Notes under the pieces: model-generated
Databases searched by the model: none
What the model saw: only the letters and a program-made list of their open reading frames with translations
What the model was told of the DNA's origin: nothing
Shown here: piece by piece, positions 8,400-15,845 of the stretch
Position numbering within the stretch: position 1 is the stretch's first letter
Layout of the letters: every line of letters starts with the position of its first letter
Assembly: GCA_002315735.1 (NCBI GenBank)
Contig: DCIA01000010.1
Span: forward strand, 1 to 64,000
DNA from: Clostridiales bacterium UBA1738
GTDB taxonomy: Bacteria; Bacillota; Clostridia; UBA1381
Direction: 5' to 3'
Length of the DNA stretch: 64,000 nt
Program-made: the position numbers and the translations under genes

Positions 8400-8861
8400 A
8401 TGAAATATTTTAAAATTTGTGTTGCAACACTTTTGGCTATCGCAGTTGTAAGTATCGGAACTAAGTTAGTTCCAACAAACTCCGATGCAGAAACTGCTCG
8501 CTCCGGAAACGATATGCAACTTCTTGCAAGAGCAGTAAACGGCGAGGCAAGAGGCGAAATTTATGAAGGGCAAGTTGCAGTTGCTGCGGTTATCTTAAAC
8601 CGAGTAAAGCACCCATCTTTTCCAAACACAATTTCAGGCGTAATCTATCAGCCGGGGGCATTTACAGCCGTTTCTGACGGTCAAATAAACGAGCCGATAG
8701 CAGAAAACTCAACAGTTTATAAAGCTTGTGAAGATGCGATGAATGGCTGGGACCCAAGTGGTGGCGCAATATATTATTTTAATCCCGAAACGGCAACAAA
8801 TAAATGGATTTGGTCAAGACCATTAATCGTCCAAATCGGCAGACACCGTTTTTGTAAATAG
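8400..8861 (+). CDS. sleB: Spore cortex-lytic enzyme SleB-like, catalytic domain only
   Basis: Lytic transglycosylase-type hydrolase that degrades spore cortex during germination. A signal peptide or anchor (residues about 4-24) is followed by the Hydrolase_2 domain: LLARAVNGEARGE with the catalytic Glu, then VAAVILNRV and SRPLIVQIGRHRFCK at the end. At 153 residues it lacks the amino-terminal peptidoglycan-binding domain of Bacillus SleB. The start at 8400 has GAGGTGA upstream. The ypeB gene follows 8 bp later, the usual partner. A weak sigma-G-like pair (8341-8345 and 8363-8369) lies upstream. A CwlJ-like role is an alternative, but the ypeB context favours SleB. Confidence 0.88.
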   Translation: MKYFKICVATLLAIAVVSIGTKLVPTNSDAETARSGNDMQLLARAVNGEARGEIYEGQVAVAAVILNRVKHPSFPNTISGVIYQPGAFTAVSDGQINEPIAENSTVYKACEDAMNGWDPSGGAIYYFNPETATNKWIWSRPLIVQIGRHRFCK

Positions 8862-8869
8862 GAGGAAAT

Positions 8870-10201
8870 ATGACTAGAAAAAATTTATATTGGCTATTTT
8901 CAGTAGTCACAATCGTATTATTGGTATTCGCAATATATGAATACTTTTCTGCAAAAATATATCGCCAAAGTTTAGAAGACACCTATAACAGAGCATTTTT
9001 TGAGCTTACCGATTATGTAGATGATATTGATACCTTGCTTGCAAAAAGTATGCTGGCAACATCAGCAGAAGAAATGGCAAATATATCTCAAGAATTATCA
9101 GTACAGGCACAAGCGGCAAAGTCTTGTCTTGCACAAATTCCCATAACTGAAATTTCTCTTGATAAAACGGAAAAATTCTTGTCACAAGTAGGCGACTATA
9201 CCTATTCAATCAGCCAAAGTATTATTAGCAAAAAGACCATTTCAGAAGATGAATATGAAAGTTTAGCCGCACTTGGAACTTTTGCAACAACGCTTAATAA
9301 TTCTCTTTCAGAACTTTCAAAAAATGTTTATAGTGGCAGATTAAGATTTGGTCAAAATGGTAGCATCGGCAAAAGTGGCGTAGTATATGCTGCAGATAGT
9401 GACCCCTTCTCGGATATCGAAAAAAAGTTTGGTGAATACCCAACCTTAATATATGACGGCCCATTTTCAGAGCATATCGAAAATATGAAGCCTAAACTTT
9501 TGGAAAACAGGGCAGAGATTTCAAAGCTAGATGCCGCAAAAAAACTCGCAACATTTTTAGAAGTTGAAGAAAATTCTCTTAACTTTATAAGTGACACTCA
9601 GAACACTACTATCCCTGCATATCTTTTTAGAACAAAAAAAGGTGGAAATGAAATTTCTGCATCAATTACCAAAAAGGGTGGATATGTAATCTATTTCACA
9701 GATAATAGAAGTGTTAGAAAAGAAAAAGTTTCGGTTGAAGATGCAATAAAAAATGCAAGTGCATACCTTTTAGAAAAAGGTTTTAAAAATATGCAAGAAA
9801 GTTATTACGAAAAGAAAAATGGCATAGCAACAATAAATTTTGCATATACACAAAATAATGTTAAGTGCTACTCCGACCTTATAAAAATAAAAGTTGCACT
9901 AGACGACGGCAGCATAGTGGGTATGGAAGCAAAAGGATATATTATGAATCACCATGTTCGTGATGTTAGAACTCCTGCCCTTTCCAAAGCTGAAGCAAGG
10001 CTGAAAATCAGTTCCAAACTAAGCATTGACTCTGTAAATGTCGCACTAATACCAAAAGATTCTATGCGTGAAGTTCTCTGCTATGAATTTAAAGGAACAT
10101 TCGGAGATAAAAATTTCTTAGTTTATATAAATGCCGAAACAGGTGTTGAAGAAGATATTCAAATTTTAATAGAATCCCCCGACGGCATATTAACAATATA
10201 A
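8870..10201 (+). CDS. ypeB: Germination protein YpeB
   Basis: Partner required for SleB assembly and stability in the spore. One amino-terminal transmembrane segment (about residues 5-25), an alpha-helical YpeB domain with the conserved AFFELTDYVDDIDTLLAKSML stretch, then carboxy-terminal PepSY-like repeats (about 210-440). 443 residues, the normal length. AGGAGG lies directly upstream of the ATG and only 8 bp separate it from sleB, so the two form one operon ended by the terminator at 10205. Confidence 0.93.
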   Translation: MTRKNLYWLFSVVTIVLLVFAIYEYFSAKIYRQSLEDTYNRAFFELTDYVDDIDTLLAKSMLATSAEEMANISQELSVQAQAAKSCLAQIPITEISLDKTEKFLSQVGDYTYSISQSIISKKTISEDEYESLAALGTFATTLNNSLSELSKNVYSGRLRFGQNGSIGKSGVVYAADSDPFSDIEKKFGEYPTLIYDGPFSEHIENMKPKLLENRAEISKLDAAKKLATFLEVEENSLNFISDTQNTTIPAYLFRTKKGGNEISASITKKGGYVIYFTDNRSVRKEKVSVEDAIKNASAYLLEKGFKNMQESYYEKKNGIATINFAYTQNNVKCYSDLIKIKVALDDGSIVGMEAKGYIMNHHVRDVRTPALSKAEARLKISSKLSIDSVNVALIPKDSMREVLCYEFKGTFGDKNFLVYINAETGVEEDIQILIESPDGILTI

Positions 10202-10204
10202 AAT

Positions 10205-10235
10205 AAAGGTCACAGAAACACTCTGTGACCTTTTT
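10205..10235. terminator. Bidirectional intrinsic terminator
   Basis: A perfect 12-bp stem (10205-10216 with 10222-10233), 5-nt loop and T5 tail, between convergent ypeB and the recombinase gene. Confidence 0.85.
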
Positions 10236-11118
10236 ATGCTCTTGGGTGAGTTTTTTTATAAACTTCTCTTATATGTCCGTCAATCATTTTTTCATAAACT
10301 TGTGTGGCTGTGATGTCATTATGCCCTAAAAGCTGTCTAATTGCCTCTAAATCGGCTCCATTTTCCAAAAGATGCATTGCAAAAGAATGCCTTATCGTAT
10401 ATGGGGTGATATCCTTTGAAATCCCTGCACTTTTTCCATAGTGCTTTAAAATCTTCCAAAAACCCTGTCTTGAAAGTTTACCACCATTTCTATTTACAAA
10501 CAGACTTTTTGCAGAATCGTTAATAGTTAGTTTATCTCTTCCAAAATCCAAATAATTTTTAATTGCCGCTCCCGCTTTTCTACCGATTGGTAAAATTCTT
10601 TCTCCGTTACTTCCCTTGCACCTCAAAAGACCGTGTGCCAAATTAATATCATCAATATTTATCTCCACAAGTTCTGAAACCTTAATCCCTGTTGCGTAAA
10701 GAAGTTCAAGCATTGCTTTATCTCTACTTCCTTTTGGGCTAAAATCGCTTGGTTCTTTAAGCAAAATTTCAACTTCTTTTGCTGTCAAAAAATTGGGGTT
10801 CTTTTTTTCTGCTCTTGGAATTTCTATATTTTCGCTTGGGTCTTCCATTTTTGTAACATTGCCTATTATGTACGAGTAAAATGCCCTGATAGAAGCAAGA
10901 ATTCTTGCAACAGTTGCATCAGATTTCCCACTTTTTTTTGTATTTAAAAGATATGTAACGACAGTCATCTTATCGGTTTTTGAAATCTTTTTTATGCCGA
11001 TTTTATTTAGGTATTCAATATACTTTATAATATCACTTCTATATCCCATAACGGTGTTTCGTGATTTTTTCTTTCTGTCAATTAAATATGCCGTAAATCC
11101 GTCTAATAGTTCTTGCAT
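10234..11118 (-). CDS. xerD: XerD-like tyrosine recombinase with substituted catalytic residues
   Basis: Tyrosine recombinase of the XerC/XerD type that resolves chromosome dimers at dif. It has an amino-terminal core-binding (SAM-like) domain (residues 1-100) and a carboxy-terminal catalytic domain, 294 residues, ending in HPRA like E. coli XerD. Lys168, Arg243, His266 and nucleophile Tyr275 are present. The Arg I position (ATGLR in XerD) is Lys146 (ATGIKVSEL), and the His of HxxR is Tyr240 (TPYTIRH). It lies next to spoIIM, as xerD/ripX is close to spoIIM in Bacillus subtilis, so it looks like the resident gene and not a phage integrase. Whether it is fully active is open. Confidence 0.88.
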   Translation of the reverse strand: MQELLDGFTAYLIDRKKKSRNTVMGYRSDIIKYIEYLNKIGIKKISKTDKMTVVTYLLNTKKSGKSDATVARILASIRAFYSYIIGNVTKMEDPSENIEIPRAEKKNPNFLTAKEVEILLKEPSDFSPKGSRDKAMLELLYATGIKVSELVEINIDDINLAHGLLRCKGSNGERILPIGRKAGAAIKNYLDFGRDKLTINDSAKSLFVNRNGGKLSRQGFWKILKHYGKSAGISKDITPYTIRHSFAMHLLENGADLEAIRQLLGHNDITATQVYEKMIDGHIREVYKKTHPRA

Positions 11119-11191
11119 CTTTTTTCACCCCCCATTTATATCTTTTAGATAATTATAACACAAAAAATAATATTGTACAGTCTTTTTTATT

Positions 11192-11740
11192 TTACTTTGC
11201 AAAGCTTCTCATAAATACTGATGATAAAACTCCTTTTAATAGGCAATCGGCAGATAAAATGATTACAAGAAGAACTAGCATTAGAATAAATCTTTTATAG
11301 TATTCCCGTTTGCTTATTTTGTCTAAAAAAAGGTCTCCAAGCACTGTCTTTCCAAAGTAAGCCATAGAAGGGATAACTATTGCAACAGAAAGTAGATTTG
11401 CGCCACATAGAAAAAGTCCCTTTAAGCCATATAGACGCATTGCCGCCATAACAGAAAAACCCGTCATATAGCCTTTAACCAAAATCACAACTCCCAAAAG
11501 CCATGAAACTCCCTTAAATATTCCACCAAGAGCAAGAAAACATATAGTTTTTGCATTTTCCGTTCCGACATTTTTTATAGAATCCTTTATCCCCATATCA
11601 TAGCCCGCAACGGAAGTTTTTAAAAAATCATACATTTCTGTTTCGTTAGAAACATTAATTTCACGAATTGCACCAATCAAAACTCCAACCGCATATGTAA
11701 GAATTAATAATACAAAGATTAGTTTTTTGGTTTTTTTCAA
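11192..11740 (-). CDS. spoIIM: Stage II sporulation protein M
   Basis: Polytopic membrane protein of the SpoIID-SpoIIM-SpoIIP complex that drives septal thinning and engulfment. Five or so hydrophobic segments; the central FKGVSWLLGVVILVKGYMTGFS part is typical. The start was set at the TTG at 11740, which has GGGGG 8 nt upstream and gives a family-like Lys-rich amino terminus; the in-frame ATG at 11782 has no SD and sits in a hairpin. 182 residues. The SD is the 3' arm of a long terminator-like hairpin. spoIIP is not in this window. Confidence 0.9.
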   Translation of the reverse strand: MKKTKKLIFVLLILTYAVGVLIGAIREINVSNETEMYDFLKTSVAGYDMGIKDSIKNVGTENAKTICFLALGGIFKGVSWLLGVVILVKGYMTGFSVMAAMRLYGLKGLFLCGANLLSVAIVIPSMAYFGKTVLGDLFLDKISKREYYKRFILMLVLLVIILSADCLLKGVLSSVFMRSFAK

Positions 11741-11791
11741 AACAAAAACCCCCTTTTGTAGATAGTAGTACATACTATTCACAAAAAGGAG
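11741..11791 (-). terminator. 19-bp terminator-like hairpin containing the spoIIM SD
   Basis: Arms 11773-11791 and 11749-11767 pair over 19 positions with one mismatch and a few G-U pairs, loop of 5 nt, followed on the minus strand by TTTTTGTTTT. It should end transcription from the upstream aminotransferase gene. The five G of its 3' arm are also the SD of spoIIM, so read-through RNA would hide that SD. Confidence 0.75.
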
Positions 11792-11805
11792 TTAACATTC
11801 CATTA

Positions 11806-12993
11806 TTATTTTAATTTTGCAACGAAGTTTTTAAGTCTTTCAATTCCGCCCATAATATTTTCAATGCTTGTAGCATATGACCATCTGACATATTGGGAAG
11901 CACCAAAGCCTGTTCCCGGAACAACTGCAACCTTTTCACTTTCCAGGAAAAGTTCTGCAAAATCATCGGCATTTTTGACTTTTCTTCCGTTTAAGTCTTT
12001 GCCGATAACACCTTTAATATCCATCATAACATAAAAAGCACCATGTGGCATTCTGCAAGAAACTCCATCTATTTCATTTATGCCGTTTACCATAATTTCT
12101 CGTCTTTTTATAAACTCTTTTTTCATCCCAAAAACTTCATCAAGACCGCCATTTAAGGCAGCAACAGCCGCCGCTTGTGCGATTGAATTAGGATTTGATG
12201 TTCCGTGCGATTGCACACTTGCCATAGCCTTTGCAATTTGTTCATTTGCAGCAGCATATCCGATTCTCCAACCTGTCATAGCATAAGTTTTCGAAGCACC
12301 GTTTATCGTAATTGTGCGATTTTTTATTTCTTCTCCCAAAGATGCAATGCTAATGTGTTTTCCCTCATAAACTAAATGTTCATATACTTCGTCAGAAACC
12401 ACATATATATCGTTCTCTATTACAAATTTTGCAATTTCCTCTATTTCTTCCTTTGTATAAACTGCACCTGTTGGATTTGAAGGGCTGTTTAAAATAATTG
12501 CTTTGGTTTTATCTGTAAGCGCCTTTTTAAAATCATTAACTGTTGCTTTAAAATGATTTTCCGCAGTCGTTTCCACTATTACAGGCACACCGTCTGCCAA
12601 TTTTACCATTTCAGGATAACTAACCCAATATGGTGCAGGAATAATAACCTCGTCACCGGGGTTTAATAGAACTGTAAATGTATTCATAAGCGAATGCTTC
12701 GCACCATTTGATATTACAATGTTTTGGGTATCATATGAAATTCCGTTTTCCCTCAACATTTTGTCTGCAACTGCTTTTCTAAGTGCAGGAGTTCCGGCGG
12801 CAGGGGTATATTTTGTTTCCCCATCTAAAATTGCTTTAATTGCGGCATCTTTAATATATTTAGGTGTATCAAAATCAGGCTCTCCACAACCAAACCCAAT
12901 CGCATCTTCACCTGCTGCTTTCATTTGCTTAAATTTTGCATCAATCGCAAGAGTTGGTGACGGAGTTACCATCATTGCTTTTTCCGAAATCAT
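11806..12993 (-). CDS. Class I/II pyridoxal-phosphate aminotransferase (aspartate aminotransferase type)
   Basis: Transfers the amino group between aspartate (or related amino acids) and 2-oxoglutarate. The fold-type I landmarks are present: NSPSNPTG, then NGASKTYAMTGWRIGY with the PLP lysine, and the late Arg in VRWSYATS that binds the substrate carboxylate. 395 residues, as expected for the AspB (Ib) subgroup. It is monocistronic: its own sigma-A promoter is at 13055-13083 and it ends at the hairpin before spoIIM. Exact substrate range cannot be read. Confidence 0.9.
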   Translation of the reverse strand: MISEKAMMVTPSPTLAIDAKFKQMKAAGEDAIGFGCGEPDFDTPKYIKDAAIKAILDGETKYTPAAGTPALRKAVADKMLRENGISYDTQNIVISNGAKHSLMNTFTVLLNPGDEVIIPAPYWVSYPEMVKLADGVPVIVETTAENHFKATVNDFKKALTDKTKAIILNSPSNPTGAVYTKEEIEEIAKFVIENDIYVVSDEVYEHLVYEGKHISIASLGEEIKNRTITINGASKTYAMTGWRIGYAAANEQIAKAMASVQSHGTSNPNSIAQAAAVAALNGGLDEVFGMKKEFIKRREIMVNGINEIDGVSCRMPHGAFYVMMDIKGVIGKDLNGRKVKNADDFAELFLESEKVAVVPGTGFGASQYVRWSYATSIENIMGGIERLKNFVAKLK

Positions 12994-13054
12994 AATTGCT
13001 CCAATCTGAAATTTTAAAAATTAGAAATTTCATTTTTAATCTGTTTATACTTAT

Positions 13055-13083
13055 ATTATACTCTTTTTCTGCAAAAAATGCAA
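13055..13083 (-). promoter_or_regulatory. Sigma-A promoter of the aminotransferase gene
   Basis: TTGCAT (13078-13083), 17-bp spacer, TATAAT (13055-13060). It lies about 60 bp before the start codon in a 188-bp AT-rich intergenic stretch that otherwise holds nothing I can name. Confidence 0.7.
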
Positions 13084-13181
13084 TATTTAAGAATAAATAT
13101 TTCAAAATACAGATATACAAAATATTGTAGTATATTCTATATTTTACTATGCAATTTGACCAATTATGACACCATTTTGTC

Positions 13182-13538
13182 CTAAAATGCGTCTTTTATG
13201 TGGTTTATTTCGGTTAAAACAGGTAAATTATTCACCATTTTATACATAACTTCAACAACATCAAATCTCATATCAATATCATCTCTGCCAAGATAAAATA
13301 TGGCAGTTTTCTTTATTTTAGTTTGCTTTGAAAATGACACAAATTCCGAAGGATTCCCATAATCCTTTGTCAGTCTTGTTTTAACTTCAACAAAAAGAAT
13401 GGTGTTTTCTTCCTTTGCAATAATGTCGATTTCACCAACTCTTGCATGATAATTTCTTTTAAGTACTCTTATGCCGTTTTTTTCAAGATACTCTTGTGCC
13501 TTATCCTCTCCGAAATCTCCAATCTCTTTTGTTGTCAT
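13182..13538 (-). CDS. YraN family protein (UPF0102)
   Basis: Small endonuclease-like protein of unconfirmed function. It shows the family pattern GEDKAQEYLEKNGI, then NYHARVGEIDIIAKE and ILFVEVKTR, the D...ExK arrangement of the restriction-endonuclease fold. 118 residues, normal. The start overlaps the rnhB stop by 4 bp, the common rnhB-yraN arrangement in Firmicutes, which suggests translational coupling and a link to nucleic acid metabolism. Confidence 0.93.
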   Translation of the reverse strand: MTTKEIGDFGEDKAQEYLEKNGIRVLKRNYHARVGEIDIIAKEENTILFVEVKTRLTKDYGNPSEFVSFSKQTKIKKTAIFYLGRDDIDMRFDVVEVMYKMVNNLPVLTEINHIKDAF

Positions 13539-14182
13539 TTTTCCCCTCCTAAAAGTTTTTTAAGAAAAGTTTTCCTATGAATTGGGCATACCCCATATTT
13601 TAAAATTGCATCAGTATGCTCTTTTGTGCCATAGCCCTTATGCTTTTCAAAAGCGTATTCGGGGTAAACTTCCGCCATTTCTGTAATATATCTGTCACGG
13701 CTAACCTTGGCAAGAATTGATGCAGCTGCAATAGAAATGCTTTTCGCATCACCTTTTACAATGGTTTCGTGTGGAGTTTCCATATCCTTTATTCTGTTGC
13801 CGTCAATTAAAACATAGTCTGCTTTTTGCGACAGTGTCTTTACCGCTTCATTCATTGCCATAAATGTAGCATTTAGGATATTTATCTCGTCAATCACCTT
13901 TTCATCAACAGCGCAAATAGAATAAGAAATTGCTTTTTTTGTTATTTCTTCAAAAAGTTCTTCTCTTTTTTTTGGTGATAATTTTTTTGAGTCATTTATT
14001 CCGTCTAGCCTTATATCGCTCGGCAAAATCACAGCAGCAGCATAAACAGGGCCTGCAAGTGGGCCTCTTCCCGCCTCGTCAACACCTGCAATATATTTAT
14101 AACCCTCACTTCTTAGTCTGTTTTCCGTTTCCGACATTGCTTTTTGTCTTTCTAGCTCTTTTTCTTCGCTTAGTTTCGGCAT
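13535..14182 (-). CDS. rnhB: Ribonuclease HII
   Basis: Cleaves RNA in RNA-DNA hybrids and removes misincorporated ribonucleotides. The signature YIAGVDEAGRGPLAGPV contains the first acidic residues (Asp-Glu) and the GRG motif; the later VLIDGNRI and ASILAKVSRD segments carry the remaining catalytic Asp and the Ser-Lys pair. 215 residues. The first about 30 residues precede the core and are Glu/Lys-rich. It is the leading gene of an rnhB-yraN operon, divergent from the DUF4364 gene. Confidence 0.96.
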   Translation of the reverse strand: MPKLSEEKELERQKAMSETENRLRSEGYKYIAGVDEAGRGPLAGPVYAAAVILPSDIRLDGINDSKKLSPKKREELFEEITKKAISYSICAVDEKVIDEINILNATFMAMNEAVKTLSQKADYVLIDGNRIKDMETPHETIVKGDAKSISIAAASILAKVSRDRYITEMAEVYPEYAFEKHKGYGTKEHTDAILKYGVCPIHRKTFLKKLLGGEK

Positions 14183-14238
14183 TTTTGCACCTCTTTAAAA
14201 TTTTTTTCGAAAATATTATACCATTTTTTAAAGATTTA

Positions 14239-14247
14239 TGCTATAAT
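14239..14247 (+). promoter_or_regulatory. Extended -10 promoter of the DUF4364 gene
   Basis: TG one base before TATAAT (14242-14247) forms an extended -10 element about 30 bp before the start codon; no good -35 box is seen. Confidence 0.45.
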
Positions 14248-14278
14248 AATTAGAGAAAATTTTTTAGGAGGGAAAATT

Positions 14279-14824
14279 ATGTATATGCGTGAAGTCGATA
14301 ATGCTGTTATGATACAGTATATCATTCTATTTACCCTCACAAAAGCAAACAGAAAAATCTCACATTCACAACTAACTTGTCTAACGCTTGACCGTTGCAA
14401 TATCAATTTTACTAACTTTCAAATTGCTCTTGATAACCTGGTTGGTATTGGCTATATAAAAAAAGAGGATAGCGAATATGAAGACAATATGCCGCTATAT
14501 TCGCTAACCGAAAAAGGAATTGAAGCAAATGGATTTTTTGAACATTCAATTCCGATTTATATTCGTGACCAAATTGCAGAATATATTGTTCCTTTTTTTG
14601 AGAAGGAACAGTTGAAAAAAAGTATAAAAGCAAAATTAAAAGAAGTATCCGAAAAGGAATATGGTGCAGAATGTGGCATATATGACAGCACATCTGCACT
14701 TATGGAGCTTACATTTTACGGAGATAGGAAAACCGCCGCAAAAATGGTAAGAAATTTTAAAAAGCGACCCGAGGAAATATACACAAAAATAATGAAACTT
14801 TTATTAGAGGGAGAGGACGACTAG
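14279..14824 (+). CDS. DUF4364 family protein
   Basis: Member of a Clostridia-specific family of unknown function, probably with a winged-helix DNA-binding amino-terminal half: the opening NAVMIQYIILFTL, helix-rich middle and IGYIKKEDSEYEDNMPLYSLTEKG wing-like segment resemble PadR/MarR-type domains. The carboxy-terminal half is alpha/beta and ends acidic. 181 residues. AGGAGGG lies upstream of the ATG (an in-frame second Met is at codon 3). It is transcribed alone, divergent from rnhB, and its last 4 bp overlap the end of convergent spoIID. Confidence 0.85.
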   Translation: MYMREVDNAVMIQYIILFTLTKANRKISHSQLTCLTLDRCNINFTNFQIALDNLVGIGYIKKEDSEYEDNMPLYSLTEKGIEANGFFEHSIPIYIRDQIAEYIVPFFEKEQLKKSIKAKLKEVSEKEYGAECGIYDSTSALMELTFYGDRKTAAKMVRNFKKRPEEIYTKIMKLLLEGEDD

Positions 14825-15798
14825 TTCTCTTCCTTTTTTAGTTTTGTTATGTCCACACCCTTATAATATGTTTTTAAAATTTCCTTATAGTCTTTTCCTT
14901 TGCTCGCCAAATAATTTGCACCATATTGGCTCATTCCAACGCCGTGTCCATATCCCTTTACATCAAATTTCACCTTATCTTTATCTACCTTAATTTCTGC
15001 ATTTGTAGACCGAAGCCCATATATTTCTCTAAGTTTTGTTCCCTTTATTGTAACTTTTCCTATTGATATTGTAAGAATTCCGCCTGCATCACTTCTTGTT
15101 ATTTTCCCGATAATTTCCTTTGTAAAATCAACGCCTTTTATATTATTTTTTGCTATTTCGCAAAATTCCGAAAGGGACAGTTCCTTTTCCGATTTATATT
15201 TTGGTGAAACTTTGTCCCCCGGACTATCAACACTTACAAGATAAGGTCTATCCCCGCCCCATACATCTTTTGAGTTTTCCGTCTTTCCCGATGATGTGGA
15301 ATGAAAAACTGCCGAAATCACCTCTCCGTTATAGGTTATAACTTCGCCGTCAGTTTCGTCAACTGCTTTTGAAATTTTTTCCCAAAACTTGTCCGCATCT
15401 TTTCCCCAACTACTTCGTCGATTTTCTTCCGAAACCCACGCTTTACAATGGGTAAAATCTGTGCAAACATCTGCTCCTTTATGCACATTGGGTGTACCTG
15501 ATATTTTATAAGCATTCTTTCGTGATTCTAAATAACTTCTCGCCGCAACCGCCTGTGCTTTTAGGGCTTCTTCTGAGAAAGTTGCGGGCATCTCTGCCGA
15601 TACGACTTCTTTTAGATATTGGTTTTTTTTCATATTTACAACCTTGTCCTCATTTTTGATATATACAGAAATAGTTTCCTCTGCTTCAGGCTCCTCAGGT
15701 TTCGGTGCTTCATATTTACCATACTTAATCAAAAGAATAATTGGAATAATTGCTGTTATAAATATCGAAATCACCATAATTATCAAAATTTTTTTCAT
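14821..15798 (-). CDS. spoIID: Stage II sporulation protein D
   Basis: Membrane-anchored lytic transglycosylase of the engulfment complex. A transmembrane anchor (about residues 3-24) precedes the SpoIID domain; the catalytic Glu69 is in AEMPATFSEEALKAQAVAARSY. His106, Cys112 and Cys118 fit the zinc site reported for clostridial SpoIID. The terminal YGHGVGMSQYGA motif is conserved. 325 residues. It lies after tgt, with its SD inside a hairpin, and its stop overlaps the DUF4364 gene end. Confidence 0.95.
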   Translation of the reverse strand: MKKILIIMVISIFITAIIPIILLIKYGKYEAPKPEEPEAEETISVYIKNEDKVVNMKKNQYLKEVVSAEMPATFSEEALKAQAVAARSYLESRKNAYKISGTPNVHKGADVCTDFTHCKAWVSEENRRSSWGKDADKFWEKISKAVDETDGEVITYNGEVISAVFHSTSSGKTENSKDVWGGDRPYLVSVDSPGDKVSPKYKSEKELSLSEFCEIAKNNIKGVDFTKEIIGKITRSDAGGILTISIGKVTIKGTKLREIYGLRSTNAEIKVDKDKVKFDVKGYGHGVGMSQYGANYLASKGKDYKEILKTYYKGVDITKLKKEEN

Positions 15799-15836
15799 AA
15801 AAAATCACCTGATTATCTATATGATGCTCAGGTGAT
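15799..15836 (-). terminator. Terminator-like hairpin containing the spoIID SD
   Basis: Perfect 9-bp arms (15828-15836 and 15804-15812), 15-nt loop, then T6 directly before the spoIID ATG. It would end tgt transcription. The AGGTGA of the 3' arm is the spoIID SD. A sigma-E-like -10 (CATATAGAT, 15815-15823) lies in the loop with an ATATT-type -35 at 15838-15845, 14 bp away. Confidence 0.6.
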
Positions 15837-15845
15837 AAATATACA

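Noticed and set aside
11780..11782. ATG as start of spoIIM
   Set aside because: No SD; it lies within the hairpin region; the TTG at 11740 has a good SD and the proper Lys-rich amino terminus.
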